Source: Pictodentalium vernedei
Lineage: Eukaryota; Mollusca; Scaphopoda; Dentaliida; Dentaliidae
Assembly (NCBI GenBank): GCA_031216915.1
Contig: CM062297.1
Coordinates: forward strand, 532,106,971-532,170,970
Direction: 5' to 3'
Length of the DNA: 64,000 bases
The notes beneath the pieces were generated by a model, which worked only from the letters and a program-made list of their open reading frames with translations, was not told the DNA's origin and searched no databases. The translations under genes were made by a program, and so were the position numbers. Position 1 is the first letter of the stretch; each line of letters begins with the position of its first letter. Positions 33,890 to 46,104 of the stretch are shown here, one piece after another.

Positions 33890-35560
33890 ATGGGCTCTAA
33901 TTTAGTCCTTACAAGGATGTTACGCAAGCTTTTGTTTTTCTGATAGGCGATGACAGGTCGAAGATTCAAAGATTCATTTAATTTAGCAATGGTAAAATTG
34001 AATTCATCTTTTAAAATTTTTGCTATTTCGATATTCATTCTGTTGTACGTTAAAGTGAAAGGAATGATGGACCTCCTTTCGCATTCGCCCTCTGATATGT
34101 TCATACCAAATGGCCAGAGGGTTTGAAGCGTATTGATCCAAAAAGCCTCACGTTTTTTTTCTAAATTCATCCGTTTCTTCTAATGAGTCTTCAATTGGTG
34201 GTTGTTCAAAAGGATGGATTTCGAAATCGTCCAAAGAATGGCCAGGAAGGTTAAAATGTTGTGCTACTGGGGCATCAGCATTATGTTTTATATCCTGTTT
34301 GTGTCTAGTAGCACGTTCTCGGAAAGGATTTTGACTTTGACCAACATACTGTTTCCGACAGCGCTTACATGTGATAAGGTAAATAATGTTTGGTGAATCA
34401 CAATGGAGGGGGTTACGGATCTGATAATGATTTTTCGTTTGTTCGGAGGAAAATTCCTCTTTCTGATCAGGCATAAAAGTATGCAATCTACATCGAGGCT
34501 TTTGGCAATTAAATACCGCGCCACTACCATTCTGCAACGGTCTGTTGTGTTCAATCTTCAGTGGTTCGAAATCGATAGTTTCAGCTGGACTTTCGAGCTT
34601 TTTCAGGGTTTGGGATTTCAGGCTACGCAAAAGGCGCAGCGAGTACCCTCTCGATCTGAGGGCGCCAAATAGAGTAGAACAAGTCTCATTGGCATTTACC
34701 TTATCACTTGAATTGCGGTGGAAACGAATGAGTTGTGATTTGATGATATCTTTAAATGTATGTTGAGGATGAAATGATTTTGTGTGCAACAATTGAACAA
34801 TTGATGTGAATCAGTTGGTTTAAAATGTACTTTATAATCTAAATAACCGGACGCCTGAAATTGCTTGCCTTTATACACGGTCACATGGGGGAAAATCAAC
34901 AGAATTTTCACTGATAGTTGCTTTCAATTTAATATTTGGATCATGATTGTTCAAAATTTCTAAAAATTCATCAAAATCTTCTTTTGAATGTTCCCAAATA
35001 ATAAAAATGTCATCTAAATACCTGAGATATACGAGAGGATGCTTTGCACATTTGCTTAAGGCATTTTCCTCCCATTCCGCTACATAAATGCTTGCAAAAT
35101 TAGGACTGAATCTTTTACCCATAGGACAACCCATTATTTGTAGAAAATATTCTCCATTGAATTGAAAGTCATTACCTTTTAAGCTCAGCTCCAAAAGATC
35201 CAAAATTTGTTCATCCGGGCGTTTCGCATCCGGATATTTTTCAAATGCATTTTTAACTGATTTAACATCTTTATCAATATCAATGTTCGTATACATACTG
35301 TCGGTATCCAAAGTAACCAGAATTGCATTTTTCGATATTTTCAATTTCGAAATTTTTGACAGGAAATCCAGTGATTTTTTTTAGATAGCTCGGATGTCTA
35401 TTTGCTATAGGTTTCAGATGATAATCAATTAATTCCGAGATCGCATAAGATTCCGAATTACAATCTGATACAATTGGTCTCTCGGGTGGAGTTAAATCAT
35501 TATCGAATGCCAAAGGGATTGGAGAAATTTTCAATTTGAAGGATAAAGGGTTAATACATC
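33890..35560 (-). pseudogene. Penelope-like element: RT and GIY-YIG endonuclease, broken
   Basis: Read on the minus strand, the RT part comes first (LVTLDTDSMYTNIDIDKDV, GCPMGKRFSPNFASIYVAEW, catalytic RYLDDIFIIW at about 35020). A C-terminal GIY-YIG nuclease follows (IIYLITCKRCRKQYVGQSQN, FRERATRHKQDIK at about 34390-34270) with the CxxC pair typical of Penelope nucleases. RT fused to GIY-YIG defines the Penelope group, which uses the nuclease to cut the target. The 5' part of the ORF is missing and the rest is broken in several places, so it is an old inactive copy. Confidence 0.88.
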
Positions 35561-35850
35561 GGGATCAAATCATCAGATTTACACCAAAAACTATACAGCT
35601 CGGCAAATCAGTAACCTGAACACAAATATAAAGTAACTAGACAATCCAAGCAATATTTTTCAAGTTATCGAATGCCAAAGGGATTGGAGGAATTTTCAAT
35701 TTGAAGGATAAAGGGTTAATATCTCAGGATCAAATTATCAGATTTACACCAAAAACTATACAGCTCGGCACATCAGAAACCTGAACACAAATATAAAGTA
35801 ACATGACAATCCAAGCAATATTTTTCAAGTTATCGAATGCCAAAGAAATG
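35500..35850 (-). repeat. 164-bp tandem repeat at the 5' side of the Penelope-like element
   Basis: TTATCGAATGCCAAAGGGAT recurs at about 35501, 35665 and (partial) 35829, with near-identical intervening sequence. The first copy is the coding edge of the element. Penelope elements often insert as partial tandem copies, so this may be part of that structure. Confidence 0.85.
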
Positions 35851-35990
35851 GATATGGACGCCGGACGGCAAGACGGACAAACGGACGGGCAGACGGACGG
35901 ACGGACAAAGGATGGACGAACGACGGATGGCCACCCCGGATGCCGGCACTATGTGTACCATACATAGTATGGGTACACATAAAAATACAA
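35851..35990. repeat. GGAC-rich low-complexity stretch and small hairpin
   Basis: Degenerate (GGACGGAC)n / (AGACGGAC)n at 35860-35930, then TATGTGTACC...GGGTACACATA forming a hairpin at 35948-35980. To 36427 nothing else is recognised. Confidence 0.75.
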
Positions 35991-36427
35991 TATTACGCTA
36001 ATGTCCATGTCAAAGTGTCACCTGTATTCGAACCAACTTTCAGCAATCTCTCCTAATCTTTATGAAAGCCTAAAAGCATGAACACGCAATCAGGGGCATT
36101 TGACACCCAAAGTTGTGAGGAGGATAAAACAGGGGTGGTCGGCTGATTGGTTCAAAATATGTTGGCTTTGAAAGCATTCATTAAAAATTTTTCGTTGTCA
36201 ACTTAAGAAAGAATAAAAAAGTTTGTAATTTTATGCCGGAATGTGCGGGCATCTCTCAAAAACACGAGGCATGTAAAAAGTGTCGAAAACGTGCTTATTT
36301 TCACGTGAATGCAAAACAAGTGGGCAAACATTCAGATTATACAGAGTTTTAATTTATATCCTTTCTGGGTAGACGATTTTTCGTTTAGATCTGTTCAGTT
36401 ACACTGATCCGATGCAGCACTTTCAAC

Positions 36428-38290
36428 ACTATAATTTGGTTACTCTCTGTTGTGTCCAGTGATGAATGGTTTATCCATATCTTACTGAAATATATAATCA
36501 TGTAGAGACAAATTTTATACGCCAATTTCTCTCGAAATAATGGACAGAACCAGTGATCTCTTCAGCCAAGAATTCTGACACGTAACATTAGAGAAATCAT
36601 GTCTTTTTTCCCCGACTTTTTGTTCATAAAAATCCCCAAATTCCAAAAATTCAAACATCTACCAAATAATCGTTCATTTTTGCCCCCTGTCAATATTCGT
36701 ATCCATGCTCAAAGCCAGACTTTAAACCCGAAAACCTTATTCCAGAGTAAAGTTAGACACATACAACCATTCTAACGTCCTCTTTATTTTAATATCGTGC
36801 AACCCAGATAAACGGAACGTACCAATAATAACAATGATTCTTCATCGACTGACAATCCAGTATTGAGGCTTGAAAAAGAAGCCAAACCCTCTTTTCAAGG
36901 CTTGCATATACGCTTGTATCAATATGAGTATTTATGTGGTTGCGGATTGCATGGGGATAGCGTTGTGTCGCTGGAGGGAGGTTTTGCAGAATATTGTGTT
37001 CTATTTTAAAGTTATTTTGGAAAACAGACGAGTGAGACTGTTGCATTCTCTCACCCAATCTTGAAACGTTTATCGTGATGCACATTTTAAAACTCTCTCT
37101 GCAATGTTTTTATCGTGTTTCACTATTTTAAAAACAGTTCTAACAGCTCCAATACATTAGGTCAAACACAATGTGTTGTGTTATTTTGTTATTTTTTCAT
37201 CGGACTAATTCCGCGATGATGGGATGATCCACTAAAGCTGGACATGGCCAGCGTTTACCTTCAGATCAGTGGAAAACGGTCTGGTTATCTCCCCTAAAAA
37301 TGTCGTTTTGGGCATTGAAAATTAGCATGACGGAGATGGGAAAGTTTTACAATTCCTAAGATTAAATAAAATGTTCAAAAGTTACATTATGGAAGCCCAT
37401 GGCATCTGAAAGTTCAATAGATATTCTTTATAGAGATTGTTGAATGGTGCCAGTTTACCATCTGAGTTTTGTTCATCCGTCACTTATAAAATGTACTGGT
37501 TTCTCCAGTGCAGTCTTGCTAAAATGTTTAAAAACAGTGTTTCCAGTGACTTTTGGTTATCTATGTACGCTTTTTGGTTTGACAGATGACTGGGAAGCGC
37601 ATCAATTCGAAAAGTATGATCTTGTGTCTATTGTCTGGTTGAAAGTATCTATCAGACCCGAGCCTTGACTTTTGTTCCTTTGATGTCCAAAATTCTGTAT
37701 AATCTGATTACTTTTCTCACACCTTGGCCGATAATCTGTGAAGCTAATTGCTGATGGGTTCTGATAGTCGATAAGGGGAGATAACCCTCCACTTGAACCC
37801 ATAGATATCAGATAGAAGAACCAGCCACTTGAAATGGAAAGCTGGGTAGGGATGAAGTAACTATTCCTACACAACGACTGACAATTTCATGGGAATCCCT
37901 CGAAATTTGGCTGAAGAAATACATCGACGGTTTTGATAAAAGGCGGTAATTTTCGCGAATTTGGTCTTTTTCAAGGCTGCACGAATCGGCCCAGGAGTAT
38001 ATCTTGAAACGTCGATCTGTTCCCTTCTTGAACGTTTAATAAATCGTGAAGGGTGCAGAGATCGGGTAAACTCCAACTGGCATTGCTAAGTCCTCCGCAA
38101 GTGGGTTGCGACACTGCCTTTAAATCTTAGCTTACTGCAATAACTCAAAAATAGACGAAAAATGCGAATGTATTTATGGCGAAATATCGGTGAATTGGCT
38201 AATTAGACACCTGCACTGGAGAAATATAACTGTCAGTCTTCCTCTATTGCAGCAAAATGCATGGGCGTAGCGTTTCCTTTTTGAGCCTCG
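36428..38290 (+). repeat. Repeat R1, copy 2 (uninterrupted)
   Basis: Contains, as one contiguous block, the three pieces found at 21797-22185, 26821-28186 and 29691-29775. It therefore gives the pre-insertion state for LINE B, LINE C and the Tc1 element. Junction with LINE B corresponds to GGAAC at 36818. No ORF of interest; R1 may be a nonautonomous element or a segmental duplicate of unknown origin. Confidence 0.92.
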
Positions 38291-38625
38291 AAACAGCATA
38301 TACTCATGTATCATTATGAATATTTATGTGTTTGCGGATTGCATGGGGATAGCGTTCTGGTTTTGCAGAATATTGTATTCTATTTTATTAGAGTTATTTT
38401 GGAAAAAGACGGGTGAGACTGTTGCATTCTCTCACCCAATCTTGAAACGTTTATCGTGATGCACATTTGAAATCTCTCTCTACAATGTTTTTCTTGTGTT
38501 CCACTAATTTTGAAACAGTTCTAACAGCTCGAATACATTAGTTTGAACACAATGGGTTGTGTTATTTTGTTATTTTTTCATCAGACTAATTGCCCGATGA
38601 TGGGATGATCCGCTAAGGCTTGACT
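38291..38625 (+). repeat. Repeat R1, partial third copy in tandem
   Basis: From GCATATACTCATGTATCATT to GATGATCCGCTAAGGCTTGA it matches 36901-37242, with a deletion around the GTGTCGCTGGAGG segment. It follows copy 2 directly, so R1 may normally exist as tandem units. Confidence 0.85.
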
Positions 38626-39419
38626 TGCAACACCGATCACAAAACCCCAGAGTTGATACGAATAAGTATAAAACTACCTGCTGCATATTTTTTTGTTCAC
38701 CACGCTCCCCGGGACAGATGTCAGCATCGTTGTTGCTGGGTGCCACTCATAGTTTGACCCCGCACCGACCGACTCACCAATAACACATCACATCACATCA
38801 ACTCGCGTGAACAATGACAGCGCTACCGTAGAACAGGCAAATGCACACTCATGTAATCACCATGAGTGAGTATACGGGCAGGTGAATATCAACGCGTTGC
38901 ACAATATCTGTTCATCGCGTTCCCCGACAGATGCCAGTATGCTGTTGCTGCATAGGTGCGCTCTATGGGTGCCGCTGGTGTATCTTCCTCTCTCCAGTTC
39001 GTCCAGTCTGCTCCATTTGGGTTGTCCCGACCTGGCGGAGTCAAAAGTAAACTTTGACGCATGATTTATAATCCAACGGAGGCTCCAAGTAATCTTAAAA
39101 CATCGACCAGTCTAAGGAGCATGGAACTTCTGGCACATGGGACCTTTTTCATTTGCTAGATGTGTGCTGTGGGGGCGGCTGGCCCAATCGAGTCGGAGAT
39201 AGACTACACTTGTCTGTGAAGGCTCGACCGAACCAGGATAATACCCACAGGTGGCAGACTGTACTTGCCAGCAGAACAATAAAACAATAATCTTATTGAT
39301 TCAAATTTGTAGTCTACCGTCAAATTGCACTTGCGCGTATCGGGTGCAGTCTTCCGAGTAGACTGGGAAGGGGTCATCACGTAGATTCGAGGTCTTCCTT
39401 ACTCTCTCCATTCATTCAA
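38626..39419. repeat. Sparse region with a diverged repeated motif
   Basis: A motif around GATGTCAGCATCGTTGTTGC followed by TGGGTGCC recurs in diverged form near 38718, 38930 and 40392 (the last in the next sparse region). The remainder has no recognised feature. Confidence 0.5.
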
Positions 39420-39655
39420 CAGCTGGGCCATAGGCAGTGGTACCTATGAACAATAATATCCAGTCTACTCCATTCATTTCTGTGTAGTCTTTTTTGACTT
39501 CCTGGGGGCAACAGGAAGACAGCCAATGTGGCTATGTTGTCTCCCAACAATTTACCATTGTATTCTATTTATGCAAAACTCTTTATACAAAACTAACTTG
39601 TAAATTTGGTATTTTGTTGAATAAACTTCATTTCATTTCATTTAATCTTAGATTC
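39420..39655 (+). mobile_element. Probable 3' end of an unidentified retroelement
   Basis: Non-coding sequence ending in GTTGAATAAACTTC and (ATTTC)n at 39618-39650: a polyadenylation signal followed by short tandem repeats, as at LINE 3' ends. No ORF remains, so the family is unknown. Confidence 0.45.
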
Positions 39656-39824
39656 ATCACCGTCTAAAATTTTCGCATACAGACTAAACTTGTTAATGAT
39701 GGAAGAAGACCTTATCAATTAGCCATATCGCGCAAGCAGCAACATTTACATGCCCGAAGAACAGACCAAAGATCTACTACAGGCTGCTGCGGGCTGGGTC
39801 TGTTTGGCTTGCCTGGCCCCTTTG

Positions 39825-39838
39825 CCCCCCCCCCCCCC
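39825..39838. repeat. C14 homopolymer run
   Basis: One of at least seventeen G or C runs of ten or more bases in the window. Confidence 0.9.
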
Positions 39839-39899
39839 TTGCGCCTGCTAGAAGTGGAAGACTGCCATGGTATTGCATTAGGCGTGTGCGGATGAACTA

Positions 39900-39993
39900 A
39901 CAAAACCGAAATAACGATGTAAAAGTAAACAACCTGAACACCTTCGGCGTGTAAAAACCTTCGGTTTACTTTTACATCGTTATTTCGGTTTTG
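39900..39993. repeat. Perfect 31-bp hairpin element
   Basis: ACAAAACCGAAATAACGATG and onward to 39930 is the exact reverse complement of 39963-39993, around a 32-nt loop. Looks like a tiny foldback or MITE remnant. From here to about 40590 nothing else is recognised. Confidence 0.9.
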
Positions 39994-40589
39994 TTTATCC
40001 CCACGCCACCCTTGGTGCTAAACCCCGTCCAAAAACAAAATGAGTCTACAACTGGCAATTCCATATAGTTACTCGTCTTGTTTATATCATATATGCGTGA
40101 TGGAACAATTGAAAATGCGCTTCTGACGTTGCTTCGTCACAATTTTAACTTAGTGCGGCGTTATATTTTACAGTTTATACAATGCATTGTATAATCCAGT
40201 TAATGTGATAAACTGAAGAACCAAAACATGTGTGCTTACTTACATGTACCAAAATTTAGTTCCCCTACCGGGACACACAGTTTTGATTCCCGGAGGAACC
40301 CAAATTTTCCTGTGTGCCTGGCGCGCAAAAAATCTTCGGTTTGGTTTGGAACTGACACAATGGTCTTTTCATCGTGGTCGTCAAGAATGGATGCCAGCAT
40401 CGTTCGTTGTTGTTGGGTACCGCTCGCTGTTTGATCCTGCCAACCGACTCGACTAACTACGAAAATTAAGCCGACAAACTGAGGTATATTTAATCCACAA
40501 TATGCTGATTATTTCAACCCTTTTTGTGGGCGGAAGATTCAAACATGGCATCTCAAACTCCGTGGAGGATTGGTGGATGACCCCCGGCT

Positions 40590-40985
40590 TTCAAAAATAG
40601 GTTAAGTTCACTTTGTACATCTTTATGTAATACTTTCAGAATTCCTAACACACTCACACCCGAAGCCCAAGGCATCAAGTACCTGCCCCCCCCCCCCCCC
40701 CCCCCCCCCTCTGTCATTCGCATTTTTAACCTACAGAAAGGTCAAAAACATCCCTTTCTTCTTGGCTGTCGCAAATTCTGTCATTTGGGAATTGGGATAA
40801 CATGAAGAGATGGTCAATGACTCTCCTTCCTTTTCTGAAGCAATCTGGGGCTCTCCCCAAAAAATCCTTCTCTTCGATCACATCCTCTAATCTCACATAC
40901 AGGACTTAACAGAAAACTTTTTCCAACGTTGCTACTGACAGGGATCCCTAAATAATTATCCAATACGTCCCTTTTAATTAGCTCA
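40590..40985 (-). pseudogene. Family B/D LINE fragment (RT)
   Basis: Minus strand. It matches the RT region of LINE D around 52150-52540, with a C24 run (40686-40709) in the middle. Legible pieces are DVLDNYLGIPVSSNVGKS and codons matching the KKAYDRV-side block before it. Frames are badly broken. An old fragment. Confidence 0.75.
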
Positions 40986-41960
40986 CCTGACTGAAAGTCA
41001 GTGTGAGGTTTTTCCATCACTTGGCGTCCGTCGTCCGTTAACTTTCGCAACTCAGTCTTCTCCTTCAAAACCACTAGCCCAAACCCAAACAAATTTGACA
41101 TACAGTATATTGGAGGTATCCTCTTTCCAGTTTGTTAAAATGAACTCGTTGCCCCCACTGGGGTGGGAGTGACTTCCCAAAAGCATCAATTTCTCCTGAA
41201 ATCTTCTTCTTATGAACCACCAGTCAGAATGCTGTAATATTTGGTATGTAAGCTCCTTTGGTACTCAAGATTTAAATTTGTTCAAAGAAATTTTCTCGGT
41301 CAATATTTGGACTCGCTACGGGAGGATCCCTATTTTGTGCCCCGCCCAAAATGTCTATTTTCCGAACCGAGAGGCCGATTTAAACCAAATTTGCTATGAG
41401 GTATTATTGGGTTCTAAGTACTTGATTCATTCCCAAAAAGATTTTCCCGCTTCCCCGTGGGAACCTCAGGAGCTAAAAGTAGAAAAGATTCATACGCCCG
41501 TATCTCCAAAACTGCACGGCACTGGGAATTTTTATTTGGTGTGAAGCTTCCTTAGGGCCAACAGAATGGAATGGTAAAAAAAATGTTATCGGTTTTATCA
41601 TCGGGTACTTTTTGGGGACTTTGAAAAAGTGCTGAGTCAGCATTTTTTAACACTATGGGTAATGGGAAAAACATTTAAGACCACTTTTCTCCCAAACCAC
41701 TGCTCCAAAAGCTTTCAAATTTCACATATAACATCTTTGGAAGATTGTTTCACATGTTTATTGAAATCAATTCCCTGGGTCCATATTTGAGCTCTCTATG
41801 GGAGCCCAAATGTTTAAATTAGTGCAGTATGAGGAATATTCTTTAAAAATCTTCTTTTTCAGATCTACCAATAAGAATCTTTTGATATTTGGTATGCAGC
41901 ATCCTTAGGGTGGTGAGATTCTTTTAATCAATATTTTATTTCTTTAAAGTGAAATGGGTT
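40986..41960. repeat. Old dispersed or tandem non-coding repeat
   Basis: Begins AGCTCACCTGACTGAAAGTC and GGCGTCCGTCGTCCGTTAAC, then has recurring blocks such as GATATTTGGTATG(C/T)A and (T)CCATATTTG.(A/G)CTC near 41235, 41300, 41790 and 41895. Similar CGTCCGTCGTCCGT repeats are abundant in mollusc and lancelet genomes as I recall them. A related patch lies near 46380-46640. Confidence 0.5.
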
Positions 41961-42434
41961 CAGCTAACAGGCTAAGCCTATAAGCAGCCTCACCCTACAA
42001 TAATTATCATTACAGCATTTTAAAGGAGAAAAAATGGTGCAAGCGCAAGATGGAGATATCTCAACAGTCATGTTGTAATATTAACAACAATATATTGTAA
42101 TGAAAATATAATAGGAGATAGTAGTAATCCTTAAACAAGACACACGAAGCCTAGAAGTTTTGTAGTAATTGTTACCTATCTTTTCCTTTAGGTGGAATAA
42201 TTGCGCCCTACTATCTATACACAGAAACACCCCCCACACACACACCCGCGCACACCAACACATACATATACATATACATACATATTACATACATATCATT
42301 AATTATACCATGTAATGCAGATGAAATCAGTGAGAATCAATCTCTTTTTCAAATTTCCTGCTTAAGGTACAGAATACAGAATTCGGCACTTCTGTTATGC
42401 ATTTTTTACGATGAAAGACTCTGACGCCGATGGG

Positions 42435-42530
42435 GATCGAACCACTGCCTTGATGAGAGTACACTTCTGCGGCACCAATCGCCTAGCGAAACTTGACCAG
42501 CGCCACAGACCACTCGACTACCGACAAGCC
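42435..42530 (-). repeat. Class-II tRNA-like sequence, left copy (minus)
   Basis: On the minus strand: GGCTTGTCGG, A-box-like TAGTCGAGTGG, a long middle part as in Ser/Leu tRNAs, and B box GGTTCGATCC, continuing into CCCATCGGCGTC. The ends do not form a convincing acceptor stem, so this is a tRNA-derived SINE head or tRNA relic rather than a gene. It is the inverted mate of 42636-42731 (3 differences in 96). Confidence 0.75.
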
Positions 42531-42635
42531 ATGGTATAATTCATTGTAAACAACTAATTCTGGGGGATACCGAGTAATTTCGTGTGGACTGTGCCAGTTC
42601 CATGGACGCTCGATCTGCTAGCATGCCTTTTTTGG

Positions 42636-42731
42636 GGCTTGTCGGTAGTCGAGTGGTCCGTGGCGCTGGTCCAGTTTCACTAGGCGATTGGTGCCGCAGA
42701 AGTGTACTCTCATCAAGGCAGTGGTTCGATC
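42636..42731 (+). repeat. Class-II tRNA-like sequence, right copy (plus)
   Basis: Inverted copy of 42435-42530 across a 105-bp spacer. Homology ends exactly at GGTTCGATC in the B box, where the (AT)n tail of LINE E (minus strand) begins. Confidence 0.78.
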
Positions 42732-45700
42732 ATATATATATATATATGCACACCCATACACACATACATACACATACATATACATATGCGCGTGCATGCG
42801 CGCGCGTTTTGGACAAAACGTTTAGTGTTGGTAATGTACATGTGTACATTATGCACAATGGTGTCATTACCGAACAACAGATCGGACATGCATACGGACA
42901 TATTACGTAGACTGTGAAAAAATACATTCCTATGGTTGGTATATTGTGGACATTGTAGGAAGTAGTGTTCTATGGACTCATAAATGCATCCGTAATCACA
43001 AATGGGGTTATATATGAGAAATCTTTCGAATTTATGAGCCCTCAAGTCACTACAACCCAGCCGTAGTTTACACAATAAAATTTGATTTTCTCGGCTGCCA
43101 GATCGATAGTATGATGGAATGCAAATGTCCCCATTCGATAATTTCATCTTGAACGAAGGCAGAGTTAAACTGTTACGGATCGAGGGATCAAGAGCGTTCC
43201 ATGCTCGTACAGTCGATGGCAGGAAAGAACGATAATAACTTACCGTGCGGCAACGTATTTCTCTAAGCGACTCGGACGACCTTAATGAATATGTGGTAAG
43301 ACTGGAGACCTGCTCTGGCAGTAATAACGATAAGTATCTTGGGGCAATGCCCGTTTTCATTTTATAAAGTGTTGTTAATTTGTGACGACTTCTGCGCTCT
43401 CTCAACGTTATGAAACCAGTTTCTTCGTATAAAAGACGATGACTAGTGCGTCTTGTAGCCCCGCAAATAGTGCGTACAGCATCTAGTTGCAGGGCCTCAA
43501 GTTCTTCCAGTTTACCTGCTGAACAGTTATCCCAGATAAAATCAGCGTAATCAGATAATGGTAATATGAAGGATTTATATAGAGTCACAAACGCAGACCT
43601 AGAAATGCGGTACTTTAAACTGCGGAAGCAATTTATCATTGGCTTAACTCTAGACAAAATGCTATCGACGTGAGTGTCCCACTTGCCTGATTTGTGGAAG
43701 ATTAAACCCAAGTGTTTATGCATATCTGTTTCTGTTATTGGGGTATCTAAAAGAAATGAAGTAGGATATACCTGTGGGGTGTGTCTGCGACTAATACACA
43801 TTGATGCTGTTTTCTCGGGACTGAACAGAACTTGCCATGCTTTTGACCATAAGCTTATTTTGTTCAAGTCCTGATTCAAAACAATAGATGCAAGTGTCGG
43901 GTTATCAACTGTTAGGTAAAGCGAAGTATCATCAGCGTAGAGACGGATATTAGATGTAATATTATTAACAATATCATTTATATATATATATCTTAAAAAG
44001 CAAGGGCCCTAATACAGAGCCCTGTGGCACCCCAGCGGCAATATGTTTAATATCAGACTTTTGTCCATTAACAACTACCTGCTGAGTTCTGTTTTCAAGA
44101 TAATTTTCGAACCATGACAACAAAGCGCCCCTTATACCAATAGCATGTAATTTATGTAGTAACCCTTTATGCCACACTCTGTCAAATGCTTTACTTATAT
44201 CACAGAAAACAATCCTAACATCTTTGCTATTTTCTAAGGAAGTGTTTATGTAATTATCAGTTAGTAATAACTGATATATTGTTGAGTCCCCGGGAATAAA
44301 ACCTGATTGTAGGTCTGTTAACAAATTATTGTTTTTGAAGAACAAGTAAACATGGTTGAATACGGCCTTTTCAAAGACTTTGCTGACGCTACTAGTCAAA
44401 GATACGGGTCTGTAGTTCTTTTTATTATTAACGGATTCCTTTTTACGAATAGGCTGCACGTGGGCATGTTTCCAATCAGTTGGAAAATGCCCTAATGTCA
44501 AAGACAAATTAAAAATACGAGTTAGTGGAGATGCTAGTTCTGAGGAACATTTTCTCAAAATGGTGTTATTTATTAGGTCAGGACCAGTAGCCTTATTAAT
44601 ATCTAATTTATTTATTATAGATTTAACATTTTCCTCCTTAATTTCTAACTGCCTAATAGAAAGGTCATTAGCGGGGATAATGGGTAATGGGATATCTTTG
44701 ACTGTACTGCTCTGACTTATAAAATGATTATTTAAAATATTGGCTATTTCATGTGGATCATCAACAACAGAATCGCCCTCAAACAGTGGTGGAAAGAGAA
44801 CGTCAGAAATACATTGTTGCTTCGAGAAGTTTTTAACAATCTTCCATCAATGTTTGGAGGCAGAGCTGTTGGTAGACACATAATTTTCAAGTTTGATATC
44901 ATATCCCCTTTTAGCCGCTCTGATGGAATTAATCGTTTCATTTCTGATTCGACGAAAACGTTCCCAGTCCTGGGGGCGATCATTGAATTTGGCCACTTTA
45001 TGAATTTTATTACGCTTTCTCATTAATCTTCGTATATGGTTATTCATCCAGGGTTTATCATTAGGTCTTATTGTAACAAGTTTAGAGGGGGTAAACCTTT
45101 GGGTTGTTTCTGTGATATAAGTAGACACATTTCTTACCGTCTTATCAACATCGGTAGATTCGAGGAGGCTTGTCCACTCTGTATGGGCAAAGACCTCATT
45201 TATGCCATTGAAGTAAGTTTCTTTATAGTTATAAATCTGACGCTGGTATGACTTAAATGTAGATCTAGTGGATTTTATACGCACAAACGTCGCGTGGTGA
45301 TCACTACATACGGGTGGTATTACATCACACTGTGTCACTGAAAGTGGACATGAAACAAGTACCAGATCAAGTAATGATTTTGTAGTTTCTGTGACACGAG
45401 TGGCCGAAGTTATCATTTGCCGTAGACCATGATTGTTTTGAATAAGTGTAATTTTAGGGTGAATATTTATCAAGCAGTCTGCATTAAAATCGCCCACAAC
45501 TACACATTTCATTGATAAATCGTTTCTCGCCAGTGATAGCGATTCATCAATGAGATCCCAATAAAGAGAGAGCGCAGAAGGTTGTCTGTAAAAAGTGCCT
45601 AGTACAAGTTTTTTATTAGTGTGCCTTATTTCAGCCCATACGGCTTCAAGACCCGGGACTTCTAAGTCTGGACGGGTTTTAAAATATAGGTTATGTTTTA

Positions 45701-46104
45701 TATACACAACAATGCCTCCACCCTGATCGCAGGTGGTCTTTCCTAATTGGGGGAGAATGATACCCAGGAATATAAATATTTGTGTCATCTATGTCTCCAT
45801 TTAGTTTGGATTCAGTTACACAAATTATGTCATAATCACTAAATTCCGCCTGGATTAAATTAACTTTTTGACGGACGCCATTGACATTAATATGGACAAT
45901 GGAAATATCTGAAGTTGGCCCAGGGTTAAGTTCAATGTCGCCACATAATATAAGTAGTAGGAATAGTACACACTGTAGCCCAAGAATTCCGAATCTACTA
46001 ACCATGAGTATCAGATGCAGTGTATACGCATCTAAATGCGACGCATTCCTTCCACTATTACAACGGCCAATACGAACGCGGTATGTCATCAAGTCAACCG
46101 TCAT
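42713..46104 (-). pseudogene. LINE E ORF: 2A-like leader, endonuclease, RT
   Basis: ATG at 46104. Residues 31-54 are hydrophobic (RFGILGLQCVLFLLLILC), directly followed by GDIELNPGP at 55-63, matching the 2A consensus D-(V/I)-E-x-N-P-G-P, where ribosomes skip between the last Gly and Pro. The endonuclease follows (VHINVNGVRQK, VTESKL, GTFYRQPSA, VVGDFNADCL, SDHHATFV). Then come RT blocks, YADDTSLYL at about 43930, and a C-terminal YGCIYESIEHYFLQCPQY zinc-finger motif. Defects: a frameshift near 45735, a TGA at 44847-44849, and a frameshift in an expanded (TA)n run near 43985. The C-terminal end reads into TATG repeats. Confidence 0.9.

Noticed and set aside
42636-42731. Functional tRNA-Ser/Leu gene
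   Set aside because: A and B boxes are visible but no acceptor stem forms, and the 3' end is replaced by (AT)n.
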